From NCBI GenBank assembly GCA_016208305.1, contig JACQYI010000009.1, forward strand, positions 124,001-188,000: 64,000 nt of DNA, in the 5' to 3' direction. The first letter of the stretch is position 1. The number at the start of each line of letters is the position of its first letter. Origin of the DNA: Oscillatoriophycideae cyanobacterium NC_groundwater_1537_Pr4_S-0.65um_50_18. GTDB taxonomy: Bacteria; Cyanobacteriota; Cyanobacteriia; Elainellales; Elainellaceae. Below are positions 16,507 to 25,658 of this stretch, piece by piece. The position numbers were made by a program, and so were the translations under genes. The notes beneath the pieces are model-generated. The model worked only from the letters and a program-made list of their open reading frames with translations. It did no database searches and was not told where the DNA came from.

Positions 16507-19500
16507 TTACAGACGAGATTGCTGTGCGTACAGACAGTAGTAAAGCTGACGACGCATCATTAAATCTTGATGGGTACCTTGTTCGACAACGATGCCGGAC
16601 TCCATAAAGACAATCCAGTCTGCCTTAGTGAGCGTATTGAGTCGATGTGTAATGAAGAAAACTGTGCGATCGCTAAATCGATGCATCAGATTATCAAATA
16701 CGCGACGCTCAGTTTCAAAGTCTAAAGCGCTGGTAGCCTCATCAAAGACCAGTAAGCGCGGATCAGTTGCAACAGTTCGGGCGATCGCAATTCGCTGGCG
16801 CTGTCCTCCTGAGAGCGTACCGCCGCGCTCTCCGACTTTGGTGCTGTAGCCTTGAGGCAACTGCATGATGAACTCATGGGCATCGGCAATTCGAGCGGCC
16901 TCAATCACAGCGTCATCTGATAAGTCACTAAACAGAGCAATGTTGTCGCGAATGGTGCCCTCAAACAGCACTGCATCTTGAGGCACATAGCCCAGTTGAT
17001 GCCGTAGAGAATCTAGCTTGACTTTGTTAACGTCAAAGCCATCGATATAGATGCTACCTGAGTTAGGGACATACAAGCGAGGCAGCAGCTTCATCAGCGT
17101 ACTTTTCCCAGAGCCACTTTGACCTACCACACCCACAAAGGAACCAGCCGGAATATCGAGACTGACGTTAGAAAGCTGCTGCTGTCCGGGGGCAAACCCA
17201 AACGTAATATCGCAATACTGAACGCGACCCTGAATAAGAGGCATCTGCACATTTGCAGCTTCAGGTAATTCCTCAGTGGTTGAGTCGGCAATATCTGCCA
17301 ATAGCTCCATTGAGAGAGAGGTTTCCTGAAAGCGCTGCCACAGACCCGCCAACCGAATCATGGGGCCTGTCACATATCCTGCCAAGATCCGAAAGGCAAT
17401 CAGCCCACCCAGAGATAATTTCCCTTCAAGCACCAGGCTGGCTCCGACCCACAGCACCAAAAAGCTGCTGGTGGTATTGAGAAATTGGTTGAACGATCCA
17501 AAAATAGTGCTAACGGTTGCCGTCGTGAAACCGCTCCCCAGATAATTCACGTAGCGATCGCGCCAAGTCGCCTCTACCAAAGACTCCATGTTCTGCGCTT
17601 TCACCGTAAACATGCCGTTGAGAACTTCGATAAGGTAGGACTGCACCTTAGCCCCATGATCGGATTTGACACGAATCAGCTTTTTCTGCACAGACGCAAC
17701 CGCTAATGTCGAAAGGACGATCACAGGAATCGTCAAGAGAACACATAGCGTCAGCGTCGGGCTATACAAAAACATAACGCCGATATACATAACAGAGAAA
17801 ATAACGTCCAAAACGCCAGTTAGCGCAGTGCCCGTTAAAAACTGACGAATATTTTCCAGCTCATCCAGCCGCGATGAAAGTTCTCCTACGGGACGCTTAT
17901 CAAAAAAGCTCAGAGGCAGGCGCAACAAATGCCGCACAATCTCAATGCTTAACCGTAGATCAAGACGAGTTGTGGTGCTGGCAAAGAGATACATCCGCAG
18001 AATCGTTAATACGCCTTCTAGAAAAGCAAAGGAAATCAGCAGTATCCCAAACATCGGCACGACTCCGATGTTGGCATTGATGATGACCTTATCAATCACC
18101 TGCTGCACCAGAAGTGGATTGGCTAAACCCAACACCTGAATAAAGACAGAGGCAATTAAGACCTGAGTTAGAATACCGCCCTGAGCGGCCAGCATCGGGA
18201 TAAACCAGCTAAATCCAAACCGCTTTGTGGGGGTGCGGGGCAGGCGTTCTAGGGTGACGGCCTCACAGGTAGGCGTGGGATTCGTCAGTGAGGCAGGAGC
18301 ATCGGGCGTCAGCCGCGAAGCCAGTTGGTCAGCCGACAGCCGCAACAATCCAGTGCGGGGTGAGCCGACGACTGCTCCGGTTGCCGTGACCTCATAAATC
18401 ACCGTGAGAATATCATGACAGCGGACAATTGCTGGCAGACTTAACCGATTCAGCCCTCCAATAGTGGGGGTAAAGTGCATGACTTGCGCATTCAACCCGA
18501 CAGCCTGACCAATCCGCAGACAGAGATCGAGCGGCTCAAACTCCTCAAGCGATCGCTGTTTGAGTAATTTGCGCAGGCTGTCTGGGCGATAGGGCACCTG
18601 CAAAAGCTCACAAACCATACCAAAACAGGCGATCGCATCTTCTGCCACTTCGGGTACAGGCGATCGACGAATGGGATAGTTGTGTGTGCGCGCAGACTCC
18701 CGACTGGGCGCACCGGAGACATAACCAGGGGGGTGTAAGGTGTGACTTGAGGTGTGACTTGAAGTGTAATTGGGGACATCAGTAGAAGCCTGACCCGGAA
18801 CAGGCTTAAACGCTCGGCTGAGGGCACTGGTTGAAGGATTGGGCGGCAATGTGCCGCTGTTCTTGCCGTTAGAGCCGTTAGAGCCGTTAGAGCCGTTATG
18901 GGCACCCGTGTTTGGGTCATGCAGAATAATAGGCGGGGAATTTAACCCTGGATCGCCTCCCGGCAGCATGCGAGATTCATCGACCCCCGTCACATCTGTT
19001 GGAATCGCACCGCTGAGCAGTGCCGACGCCAAGAAACTCCGTTCAATGCCTAGCAGCCGCACCGGGAAAAGCGAAGGGCGAATTTGCTGGAGTAATTGAG
19101 GGCTGGTAACGGGCGTTCCGATCGCCAGATTGACCGGAGCGCCACCGCTGACCAGCCAAACCTGATCCGCAGAAGGCTGCACAAAAAAATCATCTGGTCG
19201 ATCGGGGTACCAATGTTGCACAACGGCAAGCTGCTCTTGCTCGATATATTGCACCACATCTTTAAGATTGACGCCTGAGAACCGAGAAGGCATGGATGCC
19301 AAAAAGCAAGAGAGGGTATCAAAAAGTTCGCTGAGGCTGACCTGTTCTGCTAAGGCAGGCATCAAGTGCTGAAGCGCCAAAGACTCAAATACATCGGCAG
19401 GAATAGCCACCGTTAAGATTTCTGCCTCTTCACCCAGAGCCGCGCGGGCAGATCCGCCTGCCACCCGTCGCATTAGCGCATCCCAGCCGATCACAGTTCC

Positions 19501-19749
19501 TTTACCGGCAATGGCCAAGGTTGGACTTTGATAGGACATTGCGCCTAAAATTCTGACCTTCCCCTGCACGATACAGTGAACGGCTGAAGGTAGCTCGGTA
19601 GGCTGGTAAATAAACTGTCCAGGCCGAAAAGAACAGAGTCTGAGCTTTAAGGCTATCTGCTTTCGCATAGCAGTCGGAATCGAGTCAAACGGCCATGCGT
19701 CAAAAAAACTGCGGAGAAATAGCGAAATCTGGGCATCAAGCTCAGCCAT
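16507..19749 (-). CDS. type I secretion ABC exporter with cNMP-binding-like N-terminus and degenerate C39 domain
   Basis: A 1080-residue fusion. Residues about 15-140 form a Crp-like cyclic-nucleotide-binding fold (FRPGQFIYQPTELPSAVHCIVQGKVRIL). A low-complexity linker (about 270-350) contains SNG repeats encoded by a 9-bp tandem repeat. A C39-like domain follows (about 360-490, starting DAIACFGMVCELL). It keeps a Cys, but the catalytic His position looks replaced, and the usual DP reads SP in VVGSPRTG, so it is probably non-proteolytic. Then come six membrane helices (about 520-800) and an ATPase with Walker A GQSGSGKST, LSGGQRQR and LLVFDEATSALD. HetC of heterocyst formers has a similar architecture. 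It probably exports the divergent RTX protein using its C-terminal signal. Confidence 0.95.
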   Translation of the reverse strand: MAELDAQISLFLRSFFDAWPFDSIPTAMRKQIALKLRLCSFRPGQFIYQPTELPSAVHCIVQGKVRILGAMSYQSPTLAIAGKGTVIGWDALMRRVAGGSARAALGEEAEILTVAIPADVFESLALQHLMPALAEQVSLSELFDTLSCFLASMPSRFSGVNLKDVVQYIEQEQLAVVQHWYPDRPDDFFVQPSADQVWLVSGGAPVNLAIGTPVTSPQLLQQIRPSLFPVRLLGIERSFLASALLSGAIPTDVTGVDESRMLPGGDPGLNSPPIILHDPNTGAHNGSNGSNGSNGKNSGTLPPNPSTSALSRAFKPVPGQASTDVPNYTSSHTSSHTLHPPGYVSGAPSRESARTHNYPIRRSPVPEVAEDAIACFGMVCELLQVPYRPDSLRKLLKQRSLEEFEPLDLCLRIGQAVGLNAQVMHFTPTIGGLNRLSLPAIVRCHDILTVIYEVTATGAVVGSPRTGLLRLSADQLASRLTPDAPASLTNPTPTCEAVTLERLPRTPTKRFGFSWFIPMLAAQGGILTQVLIASVFIQVLGLANPLLVQQVIDKVIINANIGVVPMFGILLISFAFLEGVLTILRMYLFASTTTRLDLRLSIEIVRHLLRLPLSFFDKRPVGELSSRLDELENIRQFLTGTALTGVLDVIFSVMYIGVMFLYSPTLTLCVLLTIPVIVLSTLAVASVQKKLIRVKSDHGAKVQSYLIEVLNGMFTVKAQNMESLVEATWRDRYVNYLGSGFTTATVSTIFGSFNQFLNTTSSFLVLWVGASLVLEGKLSLGGLIAFRILAGYVTGPMIRLAGLWQRFQETSLSMELLADIADSTTEELPEAANVQMPLIQGRVQYCDITFGFAPGQQQLSNVSLDIPAGSFVGVVGQSGSGKSTLMKLLPRLYVPNSGSIYIDGFDVNKVKLDSLRHQLGYVPQDAVLFEGTIRDNIALFSDLSDDAVIEAARIADAHEFIMQLPQGYSTKVGERGGTLSGGQRQRIAIARTVATDPRLLVFDEATSALDFETERRVFDNLMHRFSDRTVFFITHRLNTLTKADWIVFMESGIVVEQGTHQDLMMRRQLYYCLYAQQSRL

Positions 19750-19884
19750 ATTTTTTCACTCCCTTCAGTAATAGGGTGTAGCTGATTCTGGGTAAAGACT
19801 ATTTTTTTGGGGCTGTTTGCCCGAAAAATCTAAAGCAATTTTTGAAAAAGGTTATGCACGCTCAAGACAGGTAGATGGGCAACG

Positions 19885-20664
19885 CTAAGTTAAAGAGGCG
19901 ATCGGCGGGGCTTGGCTAGCATCAGCCTGAATGGCGATCGCTCCTGGAGTCGAGGTCACGCTTCTCACCTGAGACTGGAGCCAGCGGTCATACAGACGAT
20001 TAATTAGGCTGGCACGGGTTGCCTCAGTCAAGCGAGCGCTGGTCAGATGCTCTAGCCGCACAATCCAAAAGCAATCGCCGATGGGGATAGGGCCATAAAT
20101 GGCTTGAGGTTGACCGCTGCGAAACAGCATAGCCACCTCAACGGGCAAGCTAGACAGGGCGACAGGGCCAACCCAGCCGCCGGATACCCGCTCGCTCCCT
20201 AAAGAATGCTGCTGAGCCAGTTGCTCGAAGCTAGCGCCATCGTCCCGCAGCTGAAAATAGACCTCTTGCGCCAGCAGCAGATCCGTCATTTGAATCAGTG
20301 AATATTCCACCTGATCAAAGTCCAGCTTGTTTCGTAAAAACTCCGATTCCACTTGATTGCCGAAACAGATCTCCTTAAATTTTTCGATGCGCAAATCCCG
20401 CAGCATAACGGCACTAAAGTATTCTGGAGTCACACTTTTCTGCTGACACCACTGCGCCAAGAAAGCGCGAAAATCCTCTGGTATTTCCGCGTCTGTTGCT
20501 CCCACCAAGGCATAAAACACTTCTTGCTCAGTCAAAGGAATTTCTTCAACCACTTTGTCAAGCACCACCTGCCCCACCAACGACTCCAGCAGCTTGTACT
20601 GCACCAGAGCCGAAACCACCTGATCGCTATCAAACGAGCGATCGCCAATTTTCAAAATACCCAT
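19885..20664 (-). CDS. parvulin-type peptidylprolyl isomerase
   Basis: About 259 residues resembling SurA/PrsA-type parvulins. A helical N-terminal part (VVSALVQYKLLESLVGQVVLDKVVEEI) is followed by a degenerate rotamase domain near residues 125-220 (LLAQEVYFQLRDDGASFEQLAQQHS, SGGWVGPVALSSLP, FWIVRLEHL). There is no signal peptide, so it should be cytoplasmic, fitting a role in keeping a secretion substrate unfolded. I prefer ATG 20664 (MGILKIGDRSF) to the TTG at 20676. It is first in the secretion operon, 135 bases before the exporter gene. Such isomerases recur beside exporters of this type in cyanobacteria; the chaperone role here is inferred. Confidence 0.85.
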   Translation of the reverse strand: MGILKIGDRSFDSDQVVSALVQYKLLESLVGQVVLDKVVEEIPLTEQEVFYALVGATDAEIPEDFRAFLAQWCQQKSVTPEYFSAVMLRDLRIEKFKEICFGNQVESEFLRNKLDFDQVEYSLIQMTDLLLAQEVYFQLRDDGASFEQLAQQHSLGSERVSGGWVGPVALSSLPVEVAMLFRSGQPQAIYGPIPIGDCFWIVRLEHLTSARLTEATRASLINRLYDRWLQSQVRSVTSTPGAIAIQADASQAPPIASLT

Positions 20665-21372
20665 ACCTTGTTCCAAGTTCCAATATTGCGAACTAGCAAG
20701 CTTTTGTGAGCAATAGAATGGTCAGCAATAGATTTGTCAGTCTAGAATAGGACTGAGGATCAAGAGCGAAGGCAAGATTTGCAGAAGGCTTAGCAGTAGC
20801 GCACCAGAATCACTTAAACCGCATCCTCAGCAGTAGCGCACCAAACCCGCCTAAACTTCCCTAAACTTCACTGTATCTATTTATAACCTATTATTTTCAT
20901 GTTATCCACTAATTAGAACTCAATTGCAACTTAGAATTCTAATTAATCGAAAAAACTGCCTTTCCCCATTGACGATAGCTTCAGCTTGGCTATAATGGGC
21001 GAAGTGCCGCGCTTAAAGTTAATGCGCAAGTGCAAAACCAAGACTCCAATCTAGTCAATTAGCTCAACTCAGCCATTCTGAGTCTACTGGGTCAATCTCA
21101 GAGGCCGTTCTTTCACCTGCTTTGATGTGTGGACATTGGCATCCTTACACTGAAACAGGCTGCAAGTCACTCCTGCGATCGATACCAGTCTACAGAATTA
21201 CGCCTGGGCTTGTCATCTTTTCTCTGTTCAACCTTTCATCAGCCCTGATATTGGAAACCCTGATATTGGAAACCCTAAGCTGATTTGTCCTGAAGTCTCA
21301 CGAGCTTCAGGCTCAGGTTGATGACTCTAGATCCACAGATCCACATTCGCAATTAATCACCAGGAGACAACT
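20665..21372. other. divergent promoter region of secretion operon and RTX gene
   Basis: 708 bases without a gene. It contains two direct repeats AGCAGTAGCGCACCA (20792-20806, 20829-20843) and a tandem duplication of CCCTGATATTGGAAA (21243-21257, 21258-21272). Promoters for both directions must lie here. Confidence 0.6.
21243..21272 (+). repeat. 15-bp tandem repeat upstream of RTX gene
   Basis: Two exact adjacent copies of CCCTGATATTGGAAA, about 100 bases before the RTX start codon. It could be a duplicated regulator site or a slippage product. Confidence 0.6.
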
Positions 21373-22917
21373 ATGAGCCTTACCACACAAAAAGGGCTAG
21401 ATGCGCTTTTGTCTTTGCTTGAAAACAGCCCAGTCAGACGTGCTAGCAATCGTCGTAAATTCAACGGTCAAAATAGTAACGATGTATTCTCTGGCGATGC
21501 CAAAAACAATACAGGCAAAGGCGGTCGAGGCGATGACGCGCTGCTAGGCAACAATGGTAACGATCGCTTGCAAGGAGACAATGGCAGAGATGTGCTCTTT
21601 GGTGGAATCGGGAACGATCGCCTCTTGGGCGGCAACAGCAACGACATGCTGTTTGGCGAAGCCGGAGACGACTCCCTCGATGGCGGCAATAATAATGACA
21701 TGCTCGATGGTGGCATAGGGCTAGATGTCTTGATAGCCGGAGGGGGCAATGACCTGTTGGTTGGCGGTGCAGGCGTTGATACCATGACAGGCGGCAGCGG
21801 TCGCGATCAGTTTGGCTATGATGGCAAACTGTTCGCCAACGGAATCGTTGCTCCGGCAGGAAACACAGGCATCAATGTGTTAAACCAGCCAGACATTATT
21901 AGAGACTTCAACGTCGCAGAAGATTCGTTTACCTTAGATGCTCAGGCTCTCGGCATCGATAACCTCGTGTTTCAAAAAGGTCAATCTTCTCAAATTGCCG
22001 ATGGCAATGTGATTGTGCTGTCCGATAGCTTTGCGGCTGCCGGAGCAGCTGCCCGCGCCATTGCCAATAACAGCAACATTACCGCCGATGCAGGTGTCTT
22101 CCTCTACTTTAATACCACGCTAGGGTTGAACCGCTTGGTCTACTCCAAAGACTTGGCTGGCGGTGGCGATATTAGCGTGTTGGCTAATCTAGACAACCAG
22201 CGGGGAGCCACAGGACAAGCAGATTTGGCCAAGTTTACGGTTGGCAACTTTAACCTTTCTAATGGTGACTCCAACCGCACAGCAGATGCTAACAGCGATG
22301 TGCTATTTGGCGATGCTGGAACCAATGTGCTTAATGGCGGCAGCGGTGATGATTCTGTTGATGGCCGAGTGGGCAACGATACCCTCACAGGCGGCAACGG
22401 CAACGATTTCATCGTGGGCGGTGCCGGGGTTGATAGCCTCACGGGTGGCAGCGGTCGCGACCAGTTTGTTTACCGAGGCAACGTCTTTGCGAACGGCACA
22501 GCGGCTCCAGCAGGTACCACAGGCATCAACGTTTTGAATCAGCCCGATAGAATCACTGACTTTACGATCGCAGATGATCAAATCACCTTAGATGGTTCAG
22601 ATTTGAACATTGGGACAGTCACCTTCCAAAAAGGACAGTCTTCTCAGCTGGCCAACGGCAATGTGATTGTGTTGACAGATGGTTTTGCTGCGGCGGGTGC
22701 TGCCGCTCGCGCCATTGCCAACAATACCAACATCACTGCCGATGCAGGGGTGTTTGCCTACTTCAACACCACGTTGGGGCTGACTCGCGTAGTCTACTCC
22801 GAGAATTTAGGAGATGGCGGCGACATCAGCGTTCTGGCGAATTTGGAAAATCAGCAGGGCGCAGCAGGACTAACCAATATTGCTAGCTTCACGGCTACCA
22901 ACTTTAACATCGTTTAG
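21373..22917 (+). CDS. RTX calcium-binding secreted protein with internal duplication
   Basis: 514 residues, no Sec signal. About ten glycine/aspartate RTX nonapeptides (GGxGxDxLx type) span residues 48-145 and fold into a calcium beta-roll. A roughly 165-residue module starting at GGAGVDTMTGGSGRDQF follows. A second short RTX block (about 308-365) and a second copy of that module then end the protein. The two modules are nearly parallel (QPDIIRDFN/QPDRITDFT, FAAAGAAARAIANN twice, ISVLANL twice). The DNA repeat is offset by about 654 bases. ATG 21373 has AGGAG six bases upstream. It is the probable substrate of the divergent type I system, exported unfolded and folding outside on calcium. The module resembles C-terminal secretion domains common in cyanobacterial RTX proteins. 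Confidence 0.95.
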   Translation: MSLTTQKGLDALLSLLENSPVRRASNRRKFNGQNSNDVFSGDAKNNTGKGGRGDDALLGNNGNDRLQGDNGRDVLFGGIGNDRLLGGNSNDMLFGEAGDDSLDGGNNNDMLDGGIGLDVLIAGGGNDLLVGGAGVDTMTGGSGRDQFGYDGKLFANGIVAPAGNTGINVLNQPDIIRDFNVAEDSFTLDAQALGIDNLVFQKGQSSQIADGNVIVLSDSFAAAGAAARAIANNSNITADAGVFLYFNTTLGLNRLVYSKDLAGGGDISVLANLDNQRGATGQADLAKFTVGNFNLSNGDSNRTADANSDVLFGDAGTNVLNGGSGDDSVDGRVGNDTLTGGNGNDFIVGGAGVDSLTGGSGRDQFVYRGNVFANGTAAPAGTTGINVLNQPDRITDFTIADDQITLDGSDLNIGTVTFQKGQSSQLANGNVIVLTDGFAAAGAAARAIANNTNITADAGVFAYFNTTLGLTRVVYSENLGDGGDISVLANLENQQGAAGLTNIASFTATNFNIV

Positions 22918-22930
22918 ACTGCTTGTTTTT

Positions 22931-22971
22931 AACCCTGTTGGGTTGGTTTCCGGGCTTAATCGTCCGGAAAT
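22931..22971 (+). terminator. possible terminator after RTX gene
   Basis: Two small hairpins, AACCC/GGGTT (22931-22944) and TTTCCGG/CCGGAAA (22947-22970), directly follow the stop codon. There is no good T tract, so termination is uncertain. Confidence 0.4.
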
Positions 22972-23064
22972 CAGCCCAGGCTTACCTCCTGTAATTAGTC
23001 CCCCCTCATAGAGGGCTAATTGAGTGCTAAAGCTATCAATCCGTCGTTTCGGGAGCTTTTAATT

Positions 23065-24342
23065 ATGAACCGTTGGCTATTCAGTAGTGGGGCGATCGTT
23101 TCTTCCGCAGTAGCACTTTATGGCTGGATGAACCCATCTACCTTTAATCTGACTCTCTTGAGCGCCCAGCTGGATCAGGATTCAAAGCCCCTACCTGGAG
23201 AGATAGAAGGGCTTTACGATCGCATGCTGAAAAAGGCGCGAACGGTCGCAACAGATGATCAGCTTGCAGAAGCCATTACTGCGGTTGCTGGAATTCCGAA
23301 AAACAGTCGCTCCTATGGAGAAGCTCAGCAACTCCAGGAAGACTGGACACAGGAATTGCTCCAGCGTGCCCGTGACCAATACAAGCAAGCGAATTGCAGT
23401 ATGGCAATCTGGATGCTGAAGGCGATTCCGCCTAACAGCGAACGCTACGAGCGCGCCACAGAATTGCAACAGCGTTGGACAAAAGAATGGTCTACTTTTC
23501 GACAAGCCTCTGCTGCCAAAAAGCAGGGAGATTGGAAAGGTGTGATGACTTCTCTGGCATCGCTAAAAGACTCAGTGCTGTATCAAAGCTTTCCGGCTCA
23601 GGAGATGCTACAGCAGGCGACAGCGAACCTGTATAGCGCAGATAAGACTCTGGTACAGATTAACTCTGTTCCTGTTGATCAGGCGGTCATGGTTCCAGCT
23701 ATACCCTCCACAGCAGAGCTAGATACCGCATCTTTACCCATGTCTGCTACGTCACCCAATCTCTTGATCGGGCGCTCTCAGGCTCTAGCATGGGCAGAAC
23801 CTCCCGCTTTAATGGCTGGCTCTCCGACAGGTATGCGATCGTATTCCAATGGAAGCATGCCTCGGAGTGGTGCGTCTGCGCCTGAGTTTGTGCCGTTGGA
23901 ATGGGCACCGCCTGCCCTTGCCCCAAGCTTGCCCGAAGCTTCTCAACCGACCAAGCCTTTAGGCAATGGAGATGGAAACACTAACGGTAGCCCAGATAAC
24001 ATGGCTGATCGTTCGCTAGATCCCATATCTGAGCCTTCTGCTATCTCTCAACCGACATCTCCCTCCTCTAATCCGATTGCGCCGACCGACTGGATGGGAT
24101 TTCTCCCTCTCGATCTCATGCCCTCCGCAGAAACACCCGCAGAGAGAACTAATCCTGTAGATGGCGATCGCTTGATGGAGATGTATTCTGTGCCGATCGC
24201 CCCTGCCCAAATGTCTTGGGGCAAGAGCGTGACCGAAAAACCAACCCCGATTCGCAATGGTCAAACCTCTACAATTTGCCCCTCAGCGGTTTGCAACTCT
24301 TCCCAACCTCAGGTGCTTCCCATTAATACGCCTAACCTTTAG
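23065..24342 (+). CDS. exported or anchored protein of unknown function
   Basis: About 425 residues from ATG 23065 (MNRWLFSSGAIVSSAVALYG), chosen because GGGAG lies 8 bases upstream; the frame is open to 23020. The N-terminal hydrophobic stretch is a signal peptide or anchor. Residues about 45-190 hold helical repeats in the style 'A..A...IP.NS..Y.EA..LQ..W', seen in other cyanobacterial envelope proteins. The remaining 230 residues are Pro/Ser/Ala-rich and apparently unstructured. Two Cys near the C-terminus (TICPSAVCN) may form a disulfide. It follows the RTX gene by 148 bases in the same direction, so a surface-related role is possible. I do not recognise the family. Confidence 0.75.
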   Translation: MNRWLFSSGAIVSSAVALYGWMNPSTFNLTLLSAQLDQDSKPLPGEIEGLYDRMLKKARTVATDDQLAEAITAVAGIPKNSRSYGEAQQLQEDWTQELLQRARDQYKQANCSMAIWMLKAIPPNSERYERATELQQRWTKEWSTFRQASAAKKQGDWKGVMTSLASLKDSVLYQSFPAQEMLQQATANLYSADKTLVQINSVPVDQAVMVPAIPSTAELDTASLPMSATSPNLLIGRSQALAWAEPPALMAGSPTGMRSYSNGSMPRSGASAPEFVPLEWAPPALAPSLPEASQPTKPLGNGDGNTNGSPDNMADRSLDPISEPSAISQPTSPSSNPIAPTDWMGFLPLDLMPSAETPAERTNPVDGDRLMEMYSVPIAPAQMSWGKSVTEKPTPIRNGQTSTICPSAVCNSSQPQVLPINTPNL

Positions 24343-25658
24343 GCTGCTTACAAAATTAAAACCAAGAAAGTTTGTGGGAGGGGCGCACTGTGCCCCTCCC
24401 ACAAACTTTATGACTCATTGAGCGACGATAGAGATTAAGCAGTAACCACAGCTATAGAGAAAATGGGAGAACGCTGCGATTTGCTGAGATTGTAAAGAAA
24501 TAACGGCAGTATGGGTAAAACCGGAAAACTATACTGATCAGGAATTAGACCTACTCTGACACCTGTTTTGAACTATAAAGATACAGCTTCAGAGTAGGGT
24601 TAACAAATTTCACTAAAATTACAGGCTGGATGTCAAATATAGGGTTTACCAATCCCCGACTACTGAAGATGATGACAGCATTAACTATCTAGGCTCCGAT
24701 CGCTGCTCATCAGGGAGTTGAACCGTTGAGCGAATTTCAGACCGCTGAAACACGGCTCATATCTTGCACTGGGGCGTTTTGCAAAATATGAGCATAAGCA
24801 AGGTATAACAATGATGGCTCCATCCGCTCAACGCTACAAGCAGGACAGCACATACATCTGACTCGATCGCCTTCGCTCATTGCGCAATCAAAATCATCCC
24901 CGTCCTACGGGTTGATCGTAACTGTACAAAAGCCCAGTCTTCCCATCCGGAAAACGCACTCAAATTTCACAGGAAAGGCAAAGCTGCTGTTTGTGGGATA
25001 CACTTCAAGACTTTGGGTATGGGCAGGCTGGAGCGATCGCTCAAATCCAGATTGCTCCTATACAATTCTCCTACTCACTTCCAGAATTTTTCCAGCTTGG
25101 CGGCGGATTCCCTCACTGAAAACAGGCTGTTAGCGCTGATTTGTGTATATTTTTTTTATAAATCTCTAGCACTTCCATTCCTGAATACGTTAAAAATATA
25201 GCATCGATATCAGATAGATAAAGGAACCTTACACAGTCAAATTGACTACATGTAAGTTTCCAATTCATATGACGCTACACAAAATTAAATCTATCAATTT
25301 GGCTAACTAAAAAATTCTTGAAAGGCTTGAAATTTTGTCTGTTGGGTTAGCGTCGCCCAACGCAATCGGTTCCTCTATTGAGTTTTGAGCTATTACATCC
25401 TAATCCTCAAAAGAGGGTATATAAGTTGGCAGTTAGACAGAATAACAAAGAAATAACGAAGAAATAAAATTTTGTAAATGATATTTAAAGATAGGGTGAA
25501 AACTTTTTCCTTGCTGCGGATATCTACATCTTCGGTGAGATTGCTCTCATTCCTTCAATTCTTAAGATGACCGCAATGGGTTAAGAAAATTAATTATTGT
25601 TCATTAGGAATTGTTGATTATCAGAAAGAAATTGTTTACTACCCTAGGGGCATAGCTA
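24343..25658. other. 1.3-kb interval without a convincing gene
   Basis: It begins with a strong hairpin at 24367-24409. The rest becomes AT-rich towards the right and contains only short ORFs without ribosome-binding sites or protein-like composition. I see no repeats or RNA gene I can name. The promoter of the glycosyltransferase should be at its right end. Confidence 0.5.
24367..24409 (+). terminator. long perfect hairpin, probable terminator
   Basis: 18-bp perfect stem AAAGTTTGTGGGAGGGGC and its complement (24367-24384, 24392-24409) with a 7-base loop, 25 bases after the stop at 24342. There is no T tract, so it may act as an mRNA 3' stabiliser as much as a terminator. Confidence 0.65.

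Noticed and set aside
24912-25133. 73-codon plus-strand ORF
   Set aside because: Trp/Ser/Arg-rich, no ribosome-binding site, in an AT-rising intergenic region.
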